A DNA stretch of 64,000 nt. Origin: Streptomyces flavochromogenes (lineage in GTDB: Bacteria; Actinomycetota; Actinomycetes; Streptomycetales; Streptomycetaceae). The position numbers were made by a program, and so were the translations under genes. The stretch is taken from NCBI RefSeq assembly GCF_000717595.1, contig NZ_JNZO01000001.1, positions 186,001 through 250,000 of the forward strand. The letters run 5' to 3'. Below the pieces are notes generated by a model that saw only the letters and a list, made by a program, of their open reading frames with translations, did not search any database and was not told where the DNA came from. Positions 1 through 9,516 of this stretch are shown here, in pieces; positions within the stretch are counted from its first letter, which is position 1; the number at the start of each line of letters is the position of its first letter.

Positions 1-396
1 TGGAGCCGTACGCTCCACGCCTCCGTTCCCGCCGAGCTCGTCGACCTCTGCCGGGAGCGGCGGGAGCAGCTCATCCTCAAGCCGGGCGCCGGGTACGGCG
101 GCCTCGACACCTTCGTCGGCTGGGAGTGCACGGACGCGGAGTGGGACAAGGCGGTGCGCGTCGCCGTCGAGCGGGGCGGTTACGTGGCACAGGAGCGGGT
201 CGTACCGCGCCCGGAGCCGGTGTACGACCCGGCGACCGGCGCGGTCGACGACTGGATCGCGGCGCTCGGCGTCTTCCTCACCGACGAGGGGTACGCGGGC
301 ACGCACGCGCGGGTCAACCGCGCCGACGGGGGCGCGATCGTCGGGATGAGCAGCAACCCGGACACCCGGATGGTGGGTGTGTTCTCCCACCCGTGA
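1..396 (+). CDS. C-terminal part of an ATP-grasp-like protein (5' end outside window)
   Basis: The frame is open from the first base to a TGA at 394-396, giving 131 residues with no start of its own, so the gene begins before the window. The segments LKPGAGYGGLDTFVGWE, YVAQERVVPRPEPVYDP and the ending HARVNRADGGAIVGMSSN resemble the C-terminal half of circularly permuted ATP-grasp proteins, in which a lysine and a glycine-rich turn contact ATP and an RVN segment lies at the metal site. The substrate cannot be read from this fragment. A stand-alone peptide ligase or a RiPP-associated ATP-grasp are both possible. The fold call is moderate and the function unknown. Confidence 0.55.
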   Translation, partial: WSRTLHASVPAELVDLCRERREQLILKPGAGYGGLDTFVGWECTDAEWDKAVRVAVERGGYVAQERVVPRPEPVYDPATGAVDDWIAALGVFLTDEGYAGTHARVNRADGGAIVGMSSNPDTRMVGVFSHP

Positions 397-457
397 CGCG
401 CGGAGGGGGTTCGGCGGGTCGGCTTGACCGGCTCCCCTCCCCCGCCGGTTCCCGGCT

Positions 458-1405
458 CTACTCCTCGTCCTTCTTCCAGGGGCCGACGCCGAGCTTCCCC
501 GTCGTGCCGAGGTCGAGCTCCGGAACCACGGTCACCGGTGCGGCGCCGGGCTTCGCCCACACGCGCGCGTAGGGGGCGTTCACGGGACCGTCGACTCCCC
601 CCTCGACGGTGTTGCGCCAGACGAGACCGGCGTGGGCCCGCTCGCCCGGCCGCAGTTCGATCTGCCGCGGGGGACCGTCCGCGCCGGCGCCTCCCGCGAT
701 GGCTTCGCCGCCCTGGACGATCGAGACGCCGGCGACAGGGTCGTGGTCCTCGTCGCGGATCTCGATCCGGGGGTAGCCGTTGAGCCGGTACGGCCGGGTG
801 CCGCAGTTCTCCAGGTGGAGGCCGACGACCCGCAGGCCCATGGCGGCGTCGCCGTCGTCGGCGTACACGCGCACGCCGGTGGGCGGGCAGGTCCCGCCCG
901 CGTTCGGTGCCTCGGCGGTCGGGAAGCCCCGCACCTTCACGATCTTCGCGTTCGCCGTGCCGACGGCGTCCGGGGGAAGGTCGGAGGCGGTGACGGTACG
1001 CCGGACCGTGCGGCCGGGGGCGACGGTCTCGACGGTGTCCTCGACGGTGCTGAGCGCCTGGCCCGATTCCGACCGGAAGCCGACGGTGACGACATAGGTG
1101 AAGGGCTGGGTCTCCCGGCTGGTGAGGGTGTAGGCCACGCAGGGGCGGGCGGAGCTGCCGGAGTCGGCTCCGCCGCCGGTCCCGATGACGGTGACGCCGT
1201 CCTGGTCCGGTGCGACCGCTGCCGTGGGTGGACCGGCGCTCGCGGAGGGGTTCGGTCCGGGCCCGCACGCGGGTGGTGCGGTGGAGCCGGAGGCCTCGGC
1301 CCCGCGCCGCTCCGTTCCGCAGGCGGTGAGCAGGAGGAGCCCGGCGACGGCGGGGAGGATCGATCCATGGAGTCGGGTGCGGCGGTTGAGGCGAGTGCGG
1401 CGCAT
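458..1405 (-). CDS. Secreted lipoprotein with DUF4232-like domain
   Basis: This 315-residue protein has an Arg-rich N-terminus, a hydrophobic stretch and a lipobox LLTAC with Cys29, so it should be a membrane-anchored extracytoplasmic lipoprotein. A low-complexity Ser/Pro/Ala linker follows. The C-terminal half (from about residue 165) carries the pattern of DUF4232, a beta-sandwich domain common in Streptomyces lipoproteins: CPPTGVRV, GLRVVGLHLENCGTRPYRLNGYP and a late HAGLVWRNTVE. The middle part (about 85-160) looks like a second beta-rich domain. The ATG at 1405 is chosen because it gives a complete signal peptide. It is transcribed alone and away from the next gene. No enzymatic function is suggested. 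Confidence 0.8.
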   Translation of the reverse strand: MRRTRLNRRTRLHGSILPAVAGLLLLTACGTERRGAEASGSTAPPACGPGPNPSASAGPPTAAVAPDQDGVTVIGTGGGADSGSSARPCVAYTLTSRETQPFTYVVTVGFRSESGQALSTVEDTVETVAPGRTVRRTVTASDLPPDAVGTANAKIVKVRGFPTAEAPNAGGTCPPTGVRVYADDGDAAMGLRVVGLHLENCGTRPYRLNGYPRIEIRDEDHDPVAGVSIVQGGEAIAGGAGADGPPRQIELRPGERAHAGLVWRNTVEGGVDGPVNAPYARVWAKPGAAPVTVVPELDLGTTGKLGVGPWKKDEE

Positions 1406-1518
1406 GGGGAGAGTTGATCAGAACGGGCGCCGCCCGGCCATGGCGGACGTCACCCTGCCCGCGTCAGGCACGTGAAAGACGTATCGCCACCGGTGGCCGC
1501 TCGCCTAGCCTCCCTCAC

Positions 1519-1998
1519 ATGCGCCAGCACGAGAACAGGCACCGGCCCCGAGGACGCGACGGGCGTTCGGGCCGCCGCATCACGGGATCGGCACCGGCCC
1601 GGCCGTCCTCGTCGAGCCCGCCGTCGGTCGACGGTGCTCGGGTCGTGCTCGTCGGCTACTTCTCCGCGAAGGAGAAGGACTTCGGCGCGCTCATGGACTC
1701 GGCCGCCGCGGAGCTTGCCGCACGCGGCGCGCGGATCGTGGGCCGGTTCGTCCAGCGGCGCGGCGTCTCGGACGGCGGGGTCGCGAAGATGTCCCTGCCG
1801 TTCTCGTCGCGGACCCTGCTGCGTTCCGGCAAGGTCCGCGAGGTGGCCGCGGCGTGCGAGGAGGCGCGTGCCGACGCGGCGGTGTTCGTGGCACCGCTGA
1901 CGGAACTGCAGCGACGCACGCTGACGGGACTGCTCGGTTGCCCCGCCCTGAGTCTCGTCGAAGCCCCGGAGGCGAACCGGCTCGCCGACACCTTCTAG
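1519..1998 (+). CDS. Free-standing HflX N-terminal-domain protein
   Basis: Starting at ATG 1519 this encodes 159 residues. After an Arg/Ser-rich leader of about 40 residues, it matches the N-terminal domain of the ribosome-splitting GTPase HflX: VVLVGYFSA, a GARIVGRFVQRR strand, RSGKVREVAAACEEARADAAVFVAPLT and QRRTLTGLLGCPAL, equivalent to the HflX GSGKxxEL and QxRNLE segments. There is no G domain, so it cannot be a full HflX (normally over 400 residues). It could bind ribosomes or nucleotide by itself, or be inert. An upstream in-frame ATG at 1414 would add an implausible leader. ATG 1519 lies 7 nt after a TAGCCT hexamer at 1506-1511, so a leaderless transcript is likely. Confidence 0.7.
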   Translation: MRQHENRHRPRGRDGRSGRRITGSAPARPSSSSPPSVDGARVVLVGYFSAKEKDFGALMDSAAAELAARGARIVGRFVQRRGVSDGGVAKMSLPFSSRTLLRSGKVREVAAACEEARADAAVFVAPLTELQRRTLTGLLGCPALSLVEAPEANRLADTF

Positions 1999-2051
1999 AG
2001 CGGCCCGGGACGCGGCCCCGGGCCGGACGGTCGGCGGCCGTGCTGAGCGCC

Positions 2052-2504
2052 TCAGGCGCCGGCGGCCAGCTCGGCGTTGGCGCGGTCCGTGATCAGGGTC
2101 AGCACCCGTCCCACGACCACCAGGTCCTCGTCCGGGATGCCGGCGTACAGCCGGGCGGAGATCTCGGCGGATTCGGCCGAGGTGACCTCGTACAACTCCC
2201 GTCCGGTGTCCGTGAGTCGCATCCGGGCGGGCTCCGCCGGGTCCGCCTCCAGAGCCTTCGCGGCAGTCAGCTCCTCGATCACGCCGGACACGACCGACGC
2301 GTCGATCTTCAGTGAACCGGTGACGTCGGCGACGAGCTCGTCGCGGCCGATGGACTCGCCCGCGGCCACGACGGCCCGCAGGGTGACGCTCTGGTGGAAC
2401 GTCATGCCGTGACGGGTCAGGACGCCCTCCAGGAGGACTCGTGCCGCGTGGTGCGCCAGGGCCAGGACCCGGCCGTTGGCGCGGGGTGCGGTGGTGGTGG
2501 TCAT
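2052..2504 (-). CDS. MarR-family transcriptional regulator (second gene of a pair)
   Basis: The 150-residue protein has the winged-helix layout of MarR proteins: VTLRAVVAAGESIGRDELVADVTGSLKIDASVVSGVIEELTAAKALEADP, then RMRLTDTGRELY in the wing. Its ATG overlaps the stop of the upstream MarR gene by 4 bp (2501-2504), so the two are co-translated and probably answer to the operator at 2994-3023. The recognition helix is weakly basic, which suggests it may act with, or compete as a heterodimer with, its partner. That is inference. The ligand is unknown. Confidence 0.75.
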   Translation of the reverse strand: MTTTTAPRANGRVLALAHHAARVLLEGVLTRHGMTFHQSVTLRAVVAAGESIGRDELVADVTGSLKIDASVVSGVIEELTAAKALEADPAEPARMRLTDTGRELYEVTSAESAEISARLYAGIPDEDLVVVGRVLTLITDRANAELAAGA

Positions 2505-2983
2505 GACTGCTCCTCGTCGTTCTCGGTGCGCGGATCAAGAGGTGCGTCGAGCAGGATCGCCAGCTCGCGGGTGAACTCCCGGGTACGCGACCCGGTCCGG
2601 CCCCCGAACGGTGCGAGCAACTGGTCCAGGAGGCCCTGGACGACCGTGATCGCCCGGCGTGTGACGTCGAGCCCCTGCTCGGTGAGCGACAGCTGCATGG
2701 CGCGCGGGTCGCTCGGATCGCGGGTCCGATCCAGGAGTCCGGAGGCCTCCAGGGCCCGGGCGAGCTTGGAGACGTACAACGGCTCCATCCCCGTCCGGTC
2801 GGCGAGCGCGCGCTGACTGGGCCGCAGCCCGGAGCGCGACATGCCGTACAACGACGCCATCACCACGTACTGGGCGTGGGTCAGGCCCAGCGGTGCGACC
2901 GCCCGGTCGACGGCCACGCGCCACTTCATCGACAGGCGCCAGACGAGGAATCCCGCCGAGGCGCCGTTGGTTGCTGAACTCAC
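2501..2983 (-). CDS. MarR-family transcriptional regulator, probably autoregulated
   Basis: The 160-residue protein shows a canonical MarR fold: an N-terminal dimerisation helix (LVWRLSMKWRVAVDRAV), the HTH with RALADRTGMEPLYVSKLARALEASGLLDR, and the wing RDPSDPRAMQLSLTEQG. The start is GTG 2983, which lies just downstream of an unusually AT-rich segment holding a palindrome and direct repeats (2994-3023), the expected place for autoregulation. It overlaps the following MarR gene by 4 bp. No efflux or oxidoreductase target gene sits beside it, so the signal is not predictable. Family call firm. Confidence 0.85.
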   Translation of the reverse strand: MSSATNGASAGFLVWRLSMKWRVAVDRAVAPLGLTHAQYVVMASLYGMSRSGLRPSQRALADRTGMEPLYVSKLARALEASGLLDRTRDPSDPRAMQLSLTEQGLDVTRRAITVVQGLLDQLLAPFGGRTGSRTREFTRELAILLDAPLDPRTENDEEQS

Positions 2984-2993
2984 CCTGAATACA

Positions 2994-3023
2994 GTACATG
3001 GCTACTATGTACATGGCTACTAT
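2994..3023 (-). promoter_or_regulatory. Operator of the MarR pair: palindrome inside a 14-bp direct repeat
   Basis: On the plus strand GTACAT (2994-2999) and ATGTAC (3007-3012) form a perfect 6-7-6 inverted repeat. The same stretch is also two exact 14-bp copies of TACATGGCTACTAT (2995-3008 and 3010-3023) with a 15-bp period. It lies 11 bp upstream of the MarR start at 2983 and is far more AT-rich than its surroundings. This is the usual architecture of a MarR operator overlapping its own promoter. The assignment is by position and symmetry only. Confidence 0.6.
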
Positions 3024-3102
3024 TTCCCGGGGTCAAACGCCGGGTCGAACGCCGGGTCGACGCCGGAGCGGACCGCGGGGCGGGCGGCAGGGGCCCGCGG
3101 GT

Positions 3103-3825
3103 CTACTCGCCGACGGGCACCGCCTGGGCGCGGGGGTGGAGCGTCGCCGCCGCGGCGAGGAGGAGTTCCAGCGCGAAGGGGTAGCCGCTGTCGCGCATGT
3201 CGGCGGCGAGCAGGGGGAACGTGGCCGCGATGTGCGGGTGGGTGCCGGGCGGCAGTCTGCCGTACACCGCGTGCCAGACCTCGCCCTCCTTCTCCCGCGC
3301 GGCGGGCGGCAGGGCGAGTGCCGCCGCGTCCTGGGCGGCGAAGGCGAGGGCCTGGTCGACGAAGGCGTGGTAGATCCGGACCGCGAGGTCGTCCGGGAAG
3401 CCGGCCGTACGCAGCACCCCGAGGATCCTCTCGACCACCCGGGTCTCATGGGTACGCCCCGTGGTCCGGTGCGCCGCGAGGAGCGCGGCCTGCGGATGGG
3501 CCTGGTACCGGGAGTGGAGGCGGAGCCCTATCGCGCGGAGGTCCGCACGCCAGTCGCCGGTGACCGTCCATCCCTCCTGGGCCCGGCCGATGAGCTCGTC
3601 GGCGAGGGCGAGGAGCAGGGCGTCGGTGTTGCGGAAGTAGCGGTAGAGGGCGGTGGGGTCGGCGCCGAGCGCGGCGCCGAGCCTGCGCACGGAGAGCGCC
3701 GCCGCGCCGTGCTGCTCGACCAGCCTCAGGGCGGTCTCGACGATGAGGCGTTCCGAGAGGACGGCGCCCTGCTTGGTGGGGCGCCGGCGCTGTCGGCCGC
3801 CTTCGGGAACCACGCGTTCGACCAT
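3103..3825 (-). CDS. TetR-family regulator, divergent from an amidohydrolase
   Basis: The 240-residue protein has the TetR HTH at about residues 22-68 (LSERLIVETALRLVEQHGAAALSVRRLGAALGADPTALYRYFRNTDALLLAL) and a helical ligand-binding domain with the TetR_C-like segment VERILGVLRTAGFPDDLAVRIYHAFVDQALAF. ATG 3825 is the natural start. It is divergent from the amidohydrolase at 3920, and a perfect 7-5-7 palindrome at 3837-3855 lies between them, so it probably represses both genes. The inducer is unknown. The amidohydrolase substrate is the obvious candidate. Confidence 0.85.
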   Translation of the reverse strand: MVERVVPEGGRQRRRPTKQGAVLSERLIVETALRLVEQHGAAALSVRRLGAALGADPTALYRYFRNTDALLLALADELIGRAQEGWTVTGDWRADLRAIGLRLHSRYQAHPQAALLAAHRTTGRTHETRVVERILGVLRTAGFPDDLAVRIYHAFVDQALAFAAQDAAALALPPAAREKEGEVWHAVYGRLPPGTHPHIAATFPLLAADMRDSGYPFALELLLAAAATLHPRAQAVPVGE

Positions 3826-3836
3826 GCCCGGACCTT

Positions 3837-3855
3837 ACGTCAACACCATTGACGT
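3837..3855. promoter_or_regulatory. TetR operator between TetR and amidohydrolase genes
   Basis: ACGTCAA (3837-3843) and TTGACGT (3849-3855) are perfect inverted 7-mers separated by CACCA. The second arm contains TTGACG, which could serve as a -35 element for the rightward gene, so a bound TetR would block polymerase. Position between divergent genes plus exact symmetry make it a strong operator candidate. Confidence 0.65.
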
Positions 3856-3919
3856 GTATACGGCGGTACGGATTGCATGGCGTCGGCACCCGTCGTCGCA
3901 ACGCCCCAGGAGCACCCCC

Positions 3920-5554
3920 ATGACCTCGGCCGATCTGGTCTTCACCGGCGGACCCGTCTTCACGGTCGACCCGGCCCGCACCCGGGCGAGCTCGCTCGCG
4001 GTCGTCGGCGACCGCATCGTCGCCGTCGGCCACGACGAGGTACGGGAACTCGTCGGCCCCCGGACCGAGGTCGTCGACCTGGCCGGGAGGCTGCTGCTCC
4101 CCGGTTTCCAGGACGCCCATGTCCACGCGGTGTTCGGCGGTTCGGAACTGGCCGAGTGCGATCTGACGGGCACGGTCGGCGTCCCGGAGTACCTCGGCCG
4201 GGTCCGGGCGTACGCCGACGCGCACCCGGAGCACGCGTGGATCACCGGCGGCGGCTGGTCGATGGAGAGCTTCACGGGCGGACTGCCCACCCGGCAGCTG
4301 CTCGACTCCGTCGTCCCGGACCGGCCGGTCCTGCTGTCGAACCGGGACCACCACGGCGCCTGGGCCAACACCAAGGCCCTCGAACTCGCCGGGATCACCG
4401 CCGGCACCCCGGACCCCGCCGACGGGCGCATCGAGCGCGAGCCGGACGGTACGCCGAGCGGCATGCTCCAGGAGGGTGCCACGGCGCTGGTGACGCGCCT
4501 CGTGCCGGCGAGCACGCCGGCGGACCGCCTCGCGGGGCTCCTGCGCGCCCAGGAACTGCTGCACTCCCTCGGCATCACCGGCTGGCAGGACGCGCTCCTG
4601 GGCGCGTTCAGCGGCCGGGCCGACCCCTCGGACGCCTACGCGACCGCCGCCCGCGACGGCTCGCTCACCGCCCGGGTGACCGGCGCGCTCTGGTGGGACC
4701 GCCGGCGCGGGTCCGAGCAGATCGCCGAACTGGTCGCGCTGCGCGACAGGTTGAGCCACGGCCGCTTCCGTGCGACCTCGGTGAAGATCATGCAGGACGG
4801 CATCGCGGAGAACTTCACCGCCGCCATGACCTCCCCCTATCTCGACGGCTGCGGCTGCGCCACCGCCAACAGCGGCCTCAGTTTCGTGGACCCCGGGGCG
4901 CTGCGCGGGTACGTGACGGAGCTCGACGCCCTCGACTTCCAGGTTCACTTCCACGCCCTCGGCGACCGGGCCGTCCGCGAGGCCCTGGACGCGCTGGAGG
5001 CCGCGGTCGCCGCCAACGGACGCCGCGGCAACCGCCACCACCTCGCCCACCTCCAGGTCGTCCACCCGGACGACCTCCCCCGGTTCGCCTCGCTCGACGC
5101 CCTGGCCAACGTCCAGCCGCTCTGGGCGGCCCACGAGCCGCAGATGGACGAACTCACCATCCCGTTCCTGGGACCCGAACGCAGCGCCTGGCAGTACCCG
5201 TTCGGCGATCTGGTGCGGGCCGGTGCCACCCTCGTCGCGGGCAGCGACTGGCCGGTGAGCAGCCCCGACCCGCTCGCGGGGATCCACGTCGCGGTCAACC
5301 GGCGGGAGCCCGGCACCACCGACGACCGTGTCTTCCTGCCGGAACAGCGCCTCGATCTGCCCACGGCCCTCGCCGCGTACACCGCCGGCTCCGCCCACGC
5401 GAACGGCCACGACGACGCGGGCAGCCTGCGCGCCGGGAACCTCGCCGACCTGGTGGTCCTGGACCGCGACATCCTGACCGGGCCGCAGGAGGAGATCGCC
5501 GAGGCCCGGGTGGAGCGCACGTACGTGGCCGGCCGTCTCGTGCACGCCCGCTGA
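3920..5554 (+). CDS. Amidohydrolase family protein (YtcJ-like, Amidohydro_3)
   Basis: From ATG 3920 (AGGAG nine bases upstream) this encodes 544 residues, the usual length for YtcJ-like amidohydrolases, which hydrolyse C-N bonds with one or two metal ions. The N-terminal beta-sandwich ADLVFTGGPVFTVDP is followed by the metal-binding strand PGFQDAHVHAVFGG. Later motifs are HFHALGDRAVREALDALE, NRHHLAHLQVVHPDD, VAGSDWPVSSPDPLAGI and the C-terminal sandwich return AGNLADLVVLDRD. The H-x-H pair, two further histidines and the SDWP aspartate are all present, so it looks active. Its natural substrate is unknown. It is divergent from a TetR gene with a shared operator, so it is probably substrate-induced. 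Confidence 0.85.
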   Translation: MTSADLVFTGGPVFTVDPARTRASSLAVVGDRIVAVGHDEVRELVGPRTEVVDLAGRLLLPGFQDAHVHAVFGGSELAECDLTGTVGVPEYLGRVRAYADAHPEHAWITGGGWSMESFTGGLPTRQLLDSVVPDRPVLLSNRDHHGAWANTKALELAGITAGTPDPADGRIEREPDGTPSGMLQEGATALVTRLVPASTPADRLAGLLRAQELLHSLGITGWQDALLGAFSGRADPSDAYATAARDGSLTARVTGALWWDRRRGSEQIAELVALRDRLSHGRFRATSVKIMQDGIAENFTAAMTSPYLDGCGCATANSGLSFVDPGALRGYVTELDALDFQVHFHALGDRAVREALDALEAAVAANGRRGNRHHLAHLQVVHPDDLPRFASLDALANVQPLWAAHEPQMDELTIPFLGPERSAWQYPFGDLVRAGATLVAGSDWPVSSPDPLAGIHVAVNRREPGTTDDRVFLPEQRLDLPTALAAYTAGSAHANGHDDAGSLRAGNLADLVVLDRDILTGPQEEIAEARVERTYVAGRLVHAR

Positions 5555-5586
5555 GCGGGGCGGCGCCGGGGACGGTCGCCGGTAGG

Positions 5587-7218
<1,632 letters not shown>

Positions 7219-7258
7219 GATCGTCTCCTCGCGACTTCTCGGGGGATGCCTCGCCGTC

Positions 7259-7289
7259 ACGCTAGGAACTCCCCCAGGGGGAGATTCAA
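7259..7289 (-). promoter_or_regulatory. MerR-type promoter with 19-bp spacer and central dyad
   Basis: Reading leftward, TTGAAT (7284-7289) and TAGCGT (7259-7264) are separated by exactly 19 bp. The spacer holds a near-continuous palindrome, CTCCCCC-A-GGGGGAG on the plus strand (7269-7283). The over-long spacer plus dyad is the hallmark of promoters activated by MerR proteins, which untwist the DNA. It points at the hydrolase gene starting at 7218, and a MerR gene starts divergently at 7340. Confidence 0.75.
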
Positions 7290-7339
7290 GGAGCCGCGGA
7301 AAGGGGCTCCGAGGAGGCGCCGTCCACCACACTGAGGGC

Positions 7340-8263
7340 ATGGTGTCCGAAGGACTGTGGAGCATCGGGGAGCTCGCCCGGCGGGCCGGTGTCAGTGTGA
7401 AGACCGTGCGGTACTACTCCGACCGGGGCCTGCTGCCCGCGGCGGAGCGCAGCTCCGGAGGGCATCGCCGGTACGGGGCGGGGGCGCTCGACCGGCTCCG
7501 GCTGATCCGGTCCCTGCGCGGCCTCGACCTGCCCGTCCACGAGGTCGAGCGGGTCCTCGCGCAGGACGAGGCCCTGGAGGAGGTCGTCTCGGGGCAGTTG
7601 CGGGAGCTGGGGACCCAACTGGCCACGCTGCGCTGGCGCGAGGCCTCGTTGCGGCTGATCCAGGACTGCCCGCCGGAGACGCGGGCCGAGCGGCTGCGGC
7701 TGATCGGCGCGGTGTCCGTGCCGCCCGACACGGCGGCGCTGGCCCGGTTCTGGCGCCGGATCCTGCCCGTACGGCTGCCGGCGCGGGTGGTGTCCACCGT
7801 GCTCGACTCGGTGGTGCCGAGCCTGCCGGAGGAGCCGAGCCCCGCGCAGGTCCTCGACTTCGCCCGGCTGCACGCGCTGGTGTCCGATCCGCGTGCCGCC
7901 CTGCCCGAGTCGCGGCCGGCGCCGCCGCTGCCGGACGGGGAGTACCGTCCGGCCGTGCTGTACGAAGGTCTGGCGGAGGCGTACGCACTGGCCTCGGCGG
8001 AACTGGGGGCCGGGGGTGCCCTGCGGGAGGGTGGCGCGCTGGACTGCTTCGTGGCCGCCTACGCCCACGCGCGGGGGGCGGTGGACTCCCCCGGCTTCCG
8101 GCGCGGGCTGCTCCCGCTGCTGGCCCGGAGCGACGGGCCCGTGATCACCCGGTACTGGAAGCTCGCGACCGGCTTGTTCGCCCCGGGCGAGCCGGTGCTG
8201 GGCGCGCTCCATCACCATCTCTCCGTCGCCCTGCACGCCCAGGTCGAGGCCCGGGGCTGCTGA
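7340..8263 (+). CDS. MerR-family transcriptional regulator
   Basis: From ATG 7340 (a GTG three bases on is also possible) this gives 307 residues. The N-terminus is a standard MerR HTH and wing: LWSIGELARRAGVSVKTVRYYSDRGLLPAAERSSGGHRRYGAGALDRLRLIRSLRGLDLPVHEVERVL, then a coiled-coil dimer helix. The remaining 200 residues are a helical effector domain without cysteines arranged for metal binding, so an organic effector is more likely than a metal. It is divergent from the double hydrolase, and the classic MerR promoter at 7259-7289 lies between them. Confidence 0.85.
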   Translation: MVSEGLWSIGELARRAGVSVKTVRYYSDRGLLPAAERSSGGHRRYGAGALDRLRLIRSLRGLDLPVHEVERVLAQDEALEEVVSGQLRELGTQLATLRWREASLRLIQDCPPETRAERLRLIGAVSVPPDTAALARFWRRILPVRLPARVVSTVLDSVVPSLPEEPSPAQVLDFARLHALVSDPRAALPESRPAPPLPDGEYRPAVLYEGLAEAYALASAELGAGGALREGGALDCFVAAYAHARGAVDSPGFRRGLLPLLARSDGPVITRYWKLATGLFAPGEPVLGALHHHLSVALHAQVEARGC

Positions 8264-8430
8264 CCCTTCCCGCATCGTGGGCAGCCGTGCGTCCACGTGG
8301 TGGGCGGCGGGGTGGCGGATGTCCGTACCCGTCCGGAATCGTCGCAGGTCAGAGCGGTGCGCACGGGATGTCAGGTGGCGCAATACTGCCGCAACACCAT
8401 CCGGCGCAGCCCGCCGCTACGTTCCTCTCC

Positions 8431-9198
8431 ATGCCCGCCGAACCCGCTTCCGCCGCCCGCCCCGTCGCCGCCGCCCGCCGTCTGCGGCTGCGTGCGGACC
8501 GGGCTCGGCAGCTCGCCGACCTGCTGCGCCATCAGATCCTGGCGGGCGGATTCCCCGGCGGGATCCTTCCGCTGGAGGACGTGCTCGCGGCCGACTACCG
8601 GGCCAGCCGGAACACCGTCCGGCAGGCCCTCGACCTGCTGCGCGGCGAGCAGATCGTCGAACGGCAGCCGGGGGTCGGCACGGTGGTGGTGTGCGCGAAG
8701 TACCCGCACGGCCTGGACCGGCTCCAGGGGCTCGCCGAGACGCTGCGCGAGCACGGGCAGGTCACCAACGAGGTCCGGACGATGGGGCCGGTCGGCGCGC
8801 CGGGGCCGGTGGCCCACCGGCTCGGGCTGCCGGAGCACTCCGACGTGCTCTGCATCGAGCGGCTGCGCCGGCTCGACGGGCTGCCGCTCTCCCTCGACCT
8901 GTCGTACCTCCCGATGGACATCGGGGGCGACCTCCTCGGCTGCGACCTGGAGAACACGGATGTGTTCCGGCTCCTGGAGCAGCTGACCGGCGGCCCGCTC
9001 GGGCACGCGGAGATCACCCTGGAGGCCGTCAACGCCGACGCGCACTCCGCCGCCGTGCTCCAGGCCCCGCGCGGGGCCGCCGTCCTGATGCTGGAGCGGC
9101 TGACGTGTCTGCCCGACGGCCGGCCGGTGGACCTGGAGTTCATCCGGTTCCGCGGCGACCGCATCACCATGGGCGGCGTCCTGCGCCGCTCCCTCTGA
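8431..9198 (+). CDS. GntR-family regulator with UTRA domain
   Basis: From ATG 8431 this encodes 255 residues. The GntR winged helix occupies about residues 15-85 (LADLLRHQILAGGFPGGILPLEDVLAADYRASRNTVRQALDLLRGEQIVERQPGVGTVV) and a UTRA ligand-binding domain follows (VLCIERLRRLDGLPLSLDLSYLP, EITLEAVNAD, AAVLMLERLTCLPDGRPVDLEFIRFRGDR), so it belongs to the HutC-type subfamily. A TACGTT hexamer at 8418-8423 lies 7 nt before the ATG, suggesting a leaderless message. It is the first gene of the ferredoxin/ABC/flavoprotein block and is its probable regulator, sensing the imported compound or a breakdown product. Confidence 0.85.
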   Translation: MPAEPASAARPVAAARRLRLRADRARQLADLLRHQILAGGFPGGILPLEDVLAADYRASRNTVRQALDLLRGEQIVERQPGVGTVVVCAKYPHGLDRLQGLAETLREHGQVTNEVRTMGPVGAPGPVAHRLGLPEHSDVLCIERLRRLDGLPLSLDLSYLPMDIGGDLLGCDLENTDVFRLLEQLTGGPLGHAEITLEAVNADAHSAAVLQAPRGAAVLMLERLTCLPDGRPVDLEFIRFRGDRITMGGVLRRSL

Positions 9199-9274
9199 CC
9201 GGCTCCCCTCCCCCGGCCGTTACGGCCGCTCCCGCTCCTCCCCTTCCTGCCGACCCCTTTCCCTGGAGACAGCC

Positions 9275-9502
9275 ATGCCTCTGGTCCCCCAGCGCGCCGA
9301 CGTGCCCGTGACCATCGACGAGTCGAAGTGCATCGACGGATGCACGCTCTGCGTCGACATGTGTCCGCTGGACTCGCTCGCGATCCGCGAGGAGGACGGC
9401 AAGGCGTACATGCACGTGGACGAGTGCTGGTACTGCGGCCCCTGCGCCGCCCGCTGCCCCACCGGCGCGGTCACCGTCAACATGCCCTATCTGCTCCGGT
9501 GA
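9275..9502 (+). CDS. Two-[4Fe-4S] ferredoxin, AprB-like
   Basis: This 75-residue protein has eight cysteines in two ferredoxin motifs: Cys19, 23, 26 and 30 (C-x3-C-x2-C-x3-CP) and Cys51, 54, 57 and 61 (CWYCGPCAARCP). The widened first motif and the aromatic residues next to the second cluster recall the beta subunit of APS reductase (AprB), which passes electrons to the AprA flavin. The AprA-like flavoprotein is the last gene of the same run (12635), so this protein is its likely electron partner, with the transporter genes in between. An exact AprB function is not implied. It is short and lacks the AprB C-terminal tail that wraps AprA. Confidence 0.85.
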   Translation: MPLVPQRADVPVTIDESKCIDGCTLCVDMCPLDSLAIREEDGKAYMHVDECWYCGPCAARCPTGAVTVNMPYLLR

Positions 9503-9516
9503 AAGGCCGAACACCC

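Noticed and set aside
1414..1518. N-terminal extension of the HflX-like protein from ATG 1414
   Set aside because: The added residues are low-complexity and lack a ribosome-binding site, while ATG 1519 has a well-placed -10 hexamer for a leaderless start.
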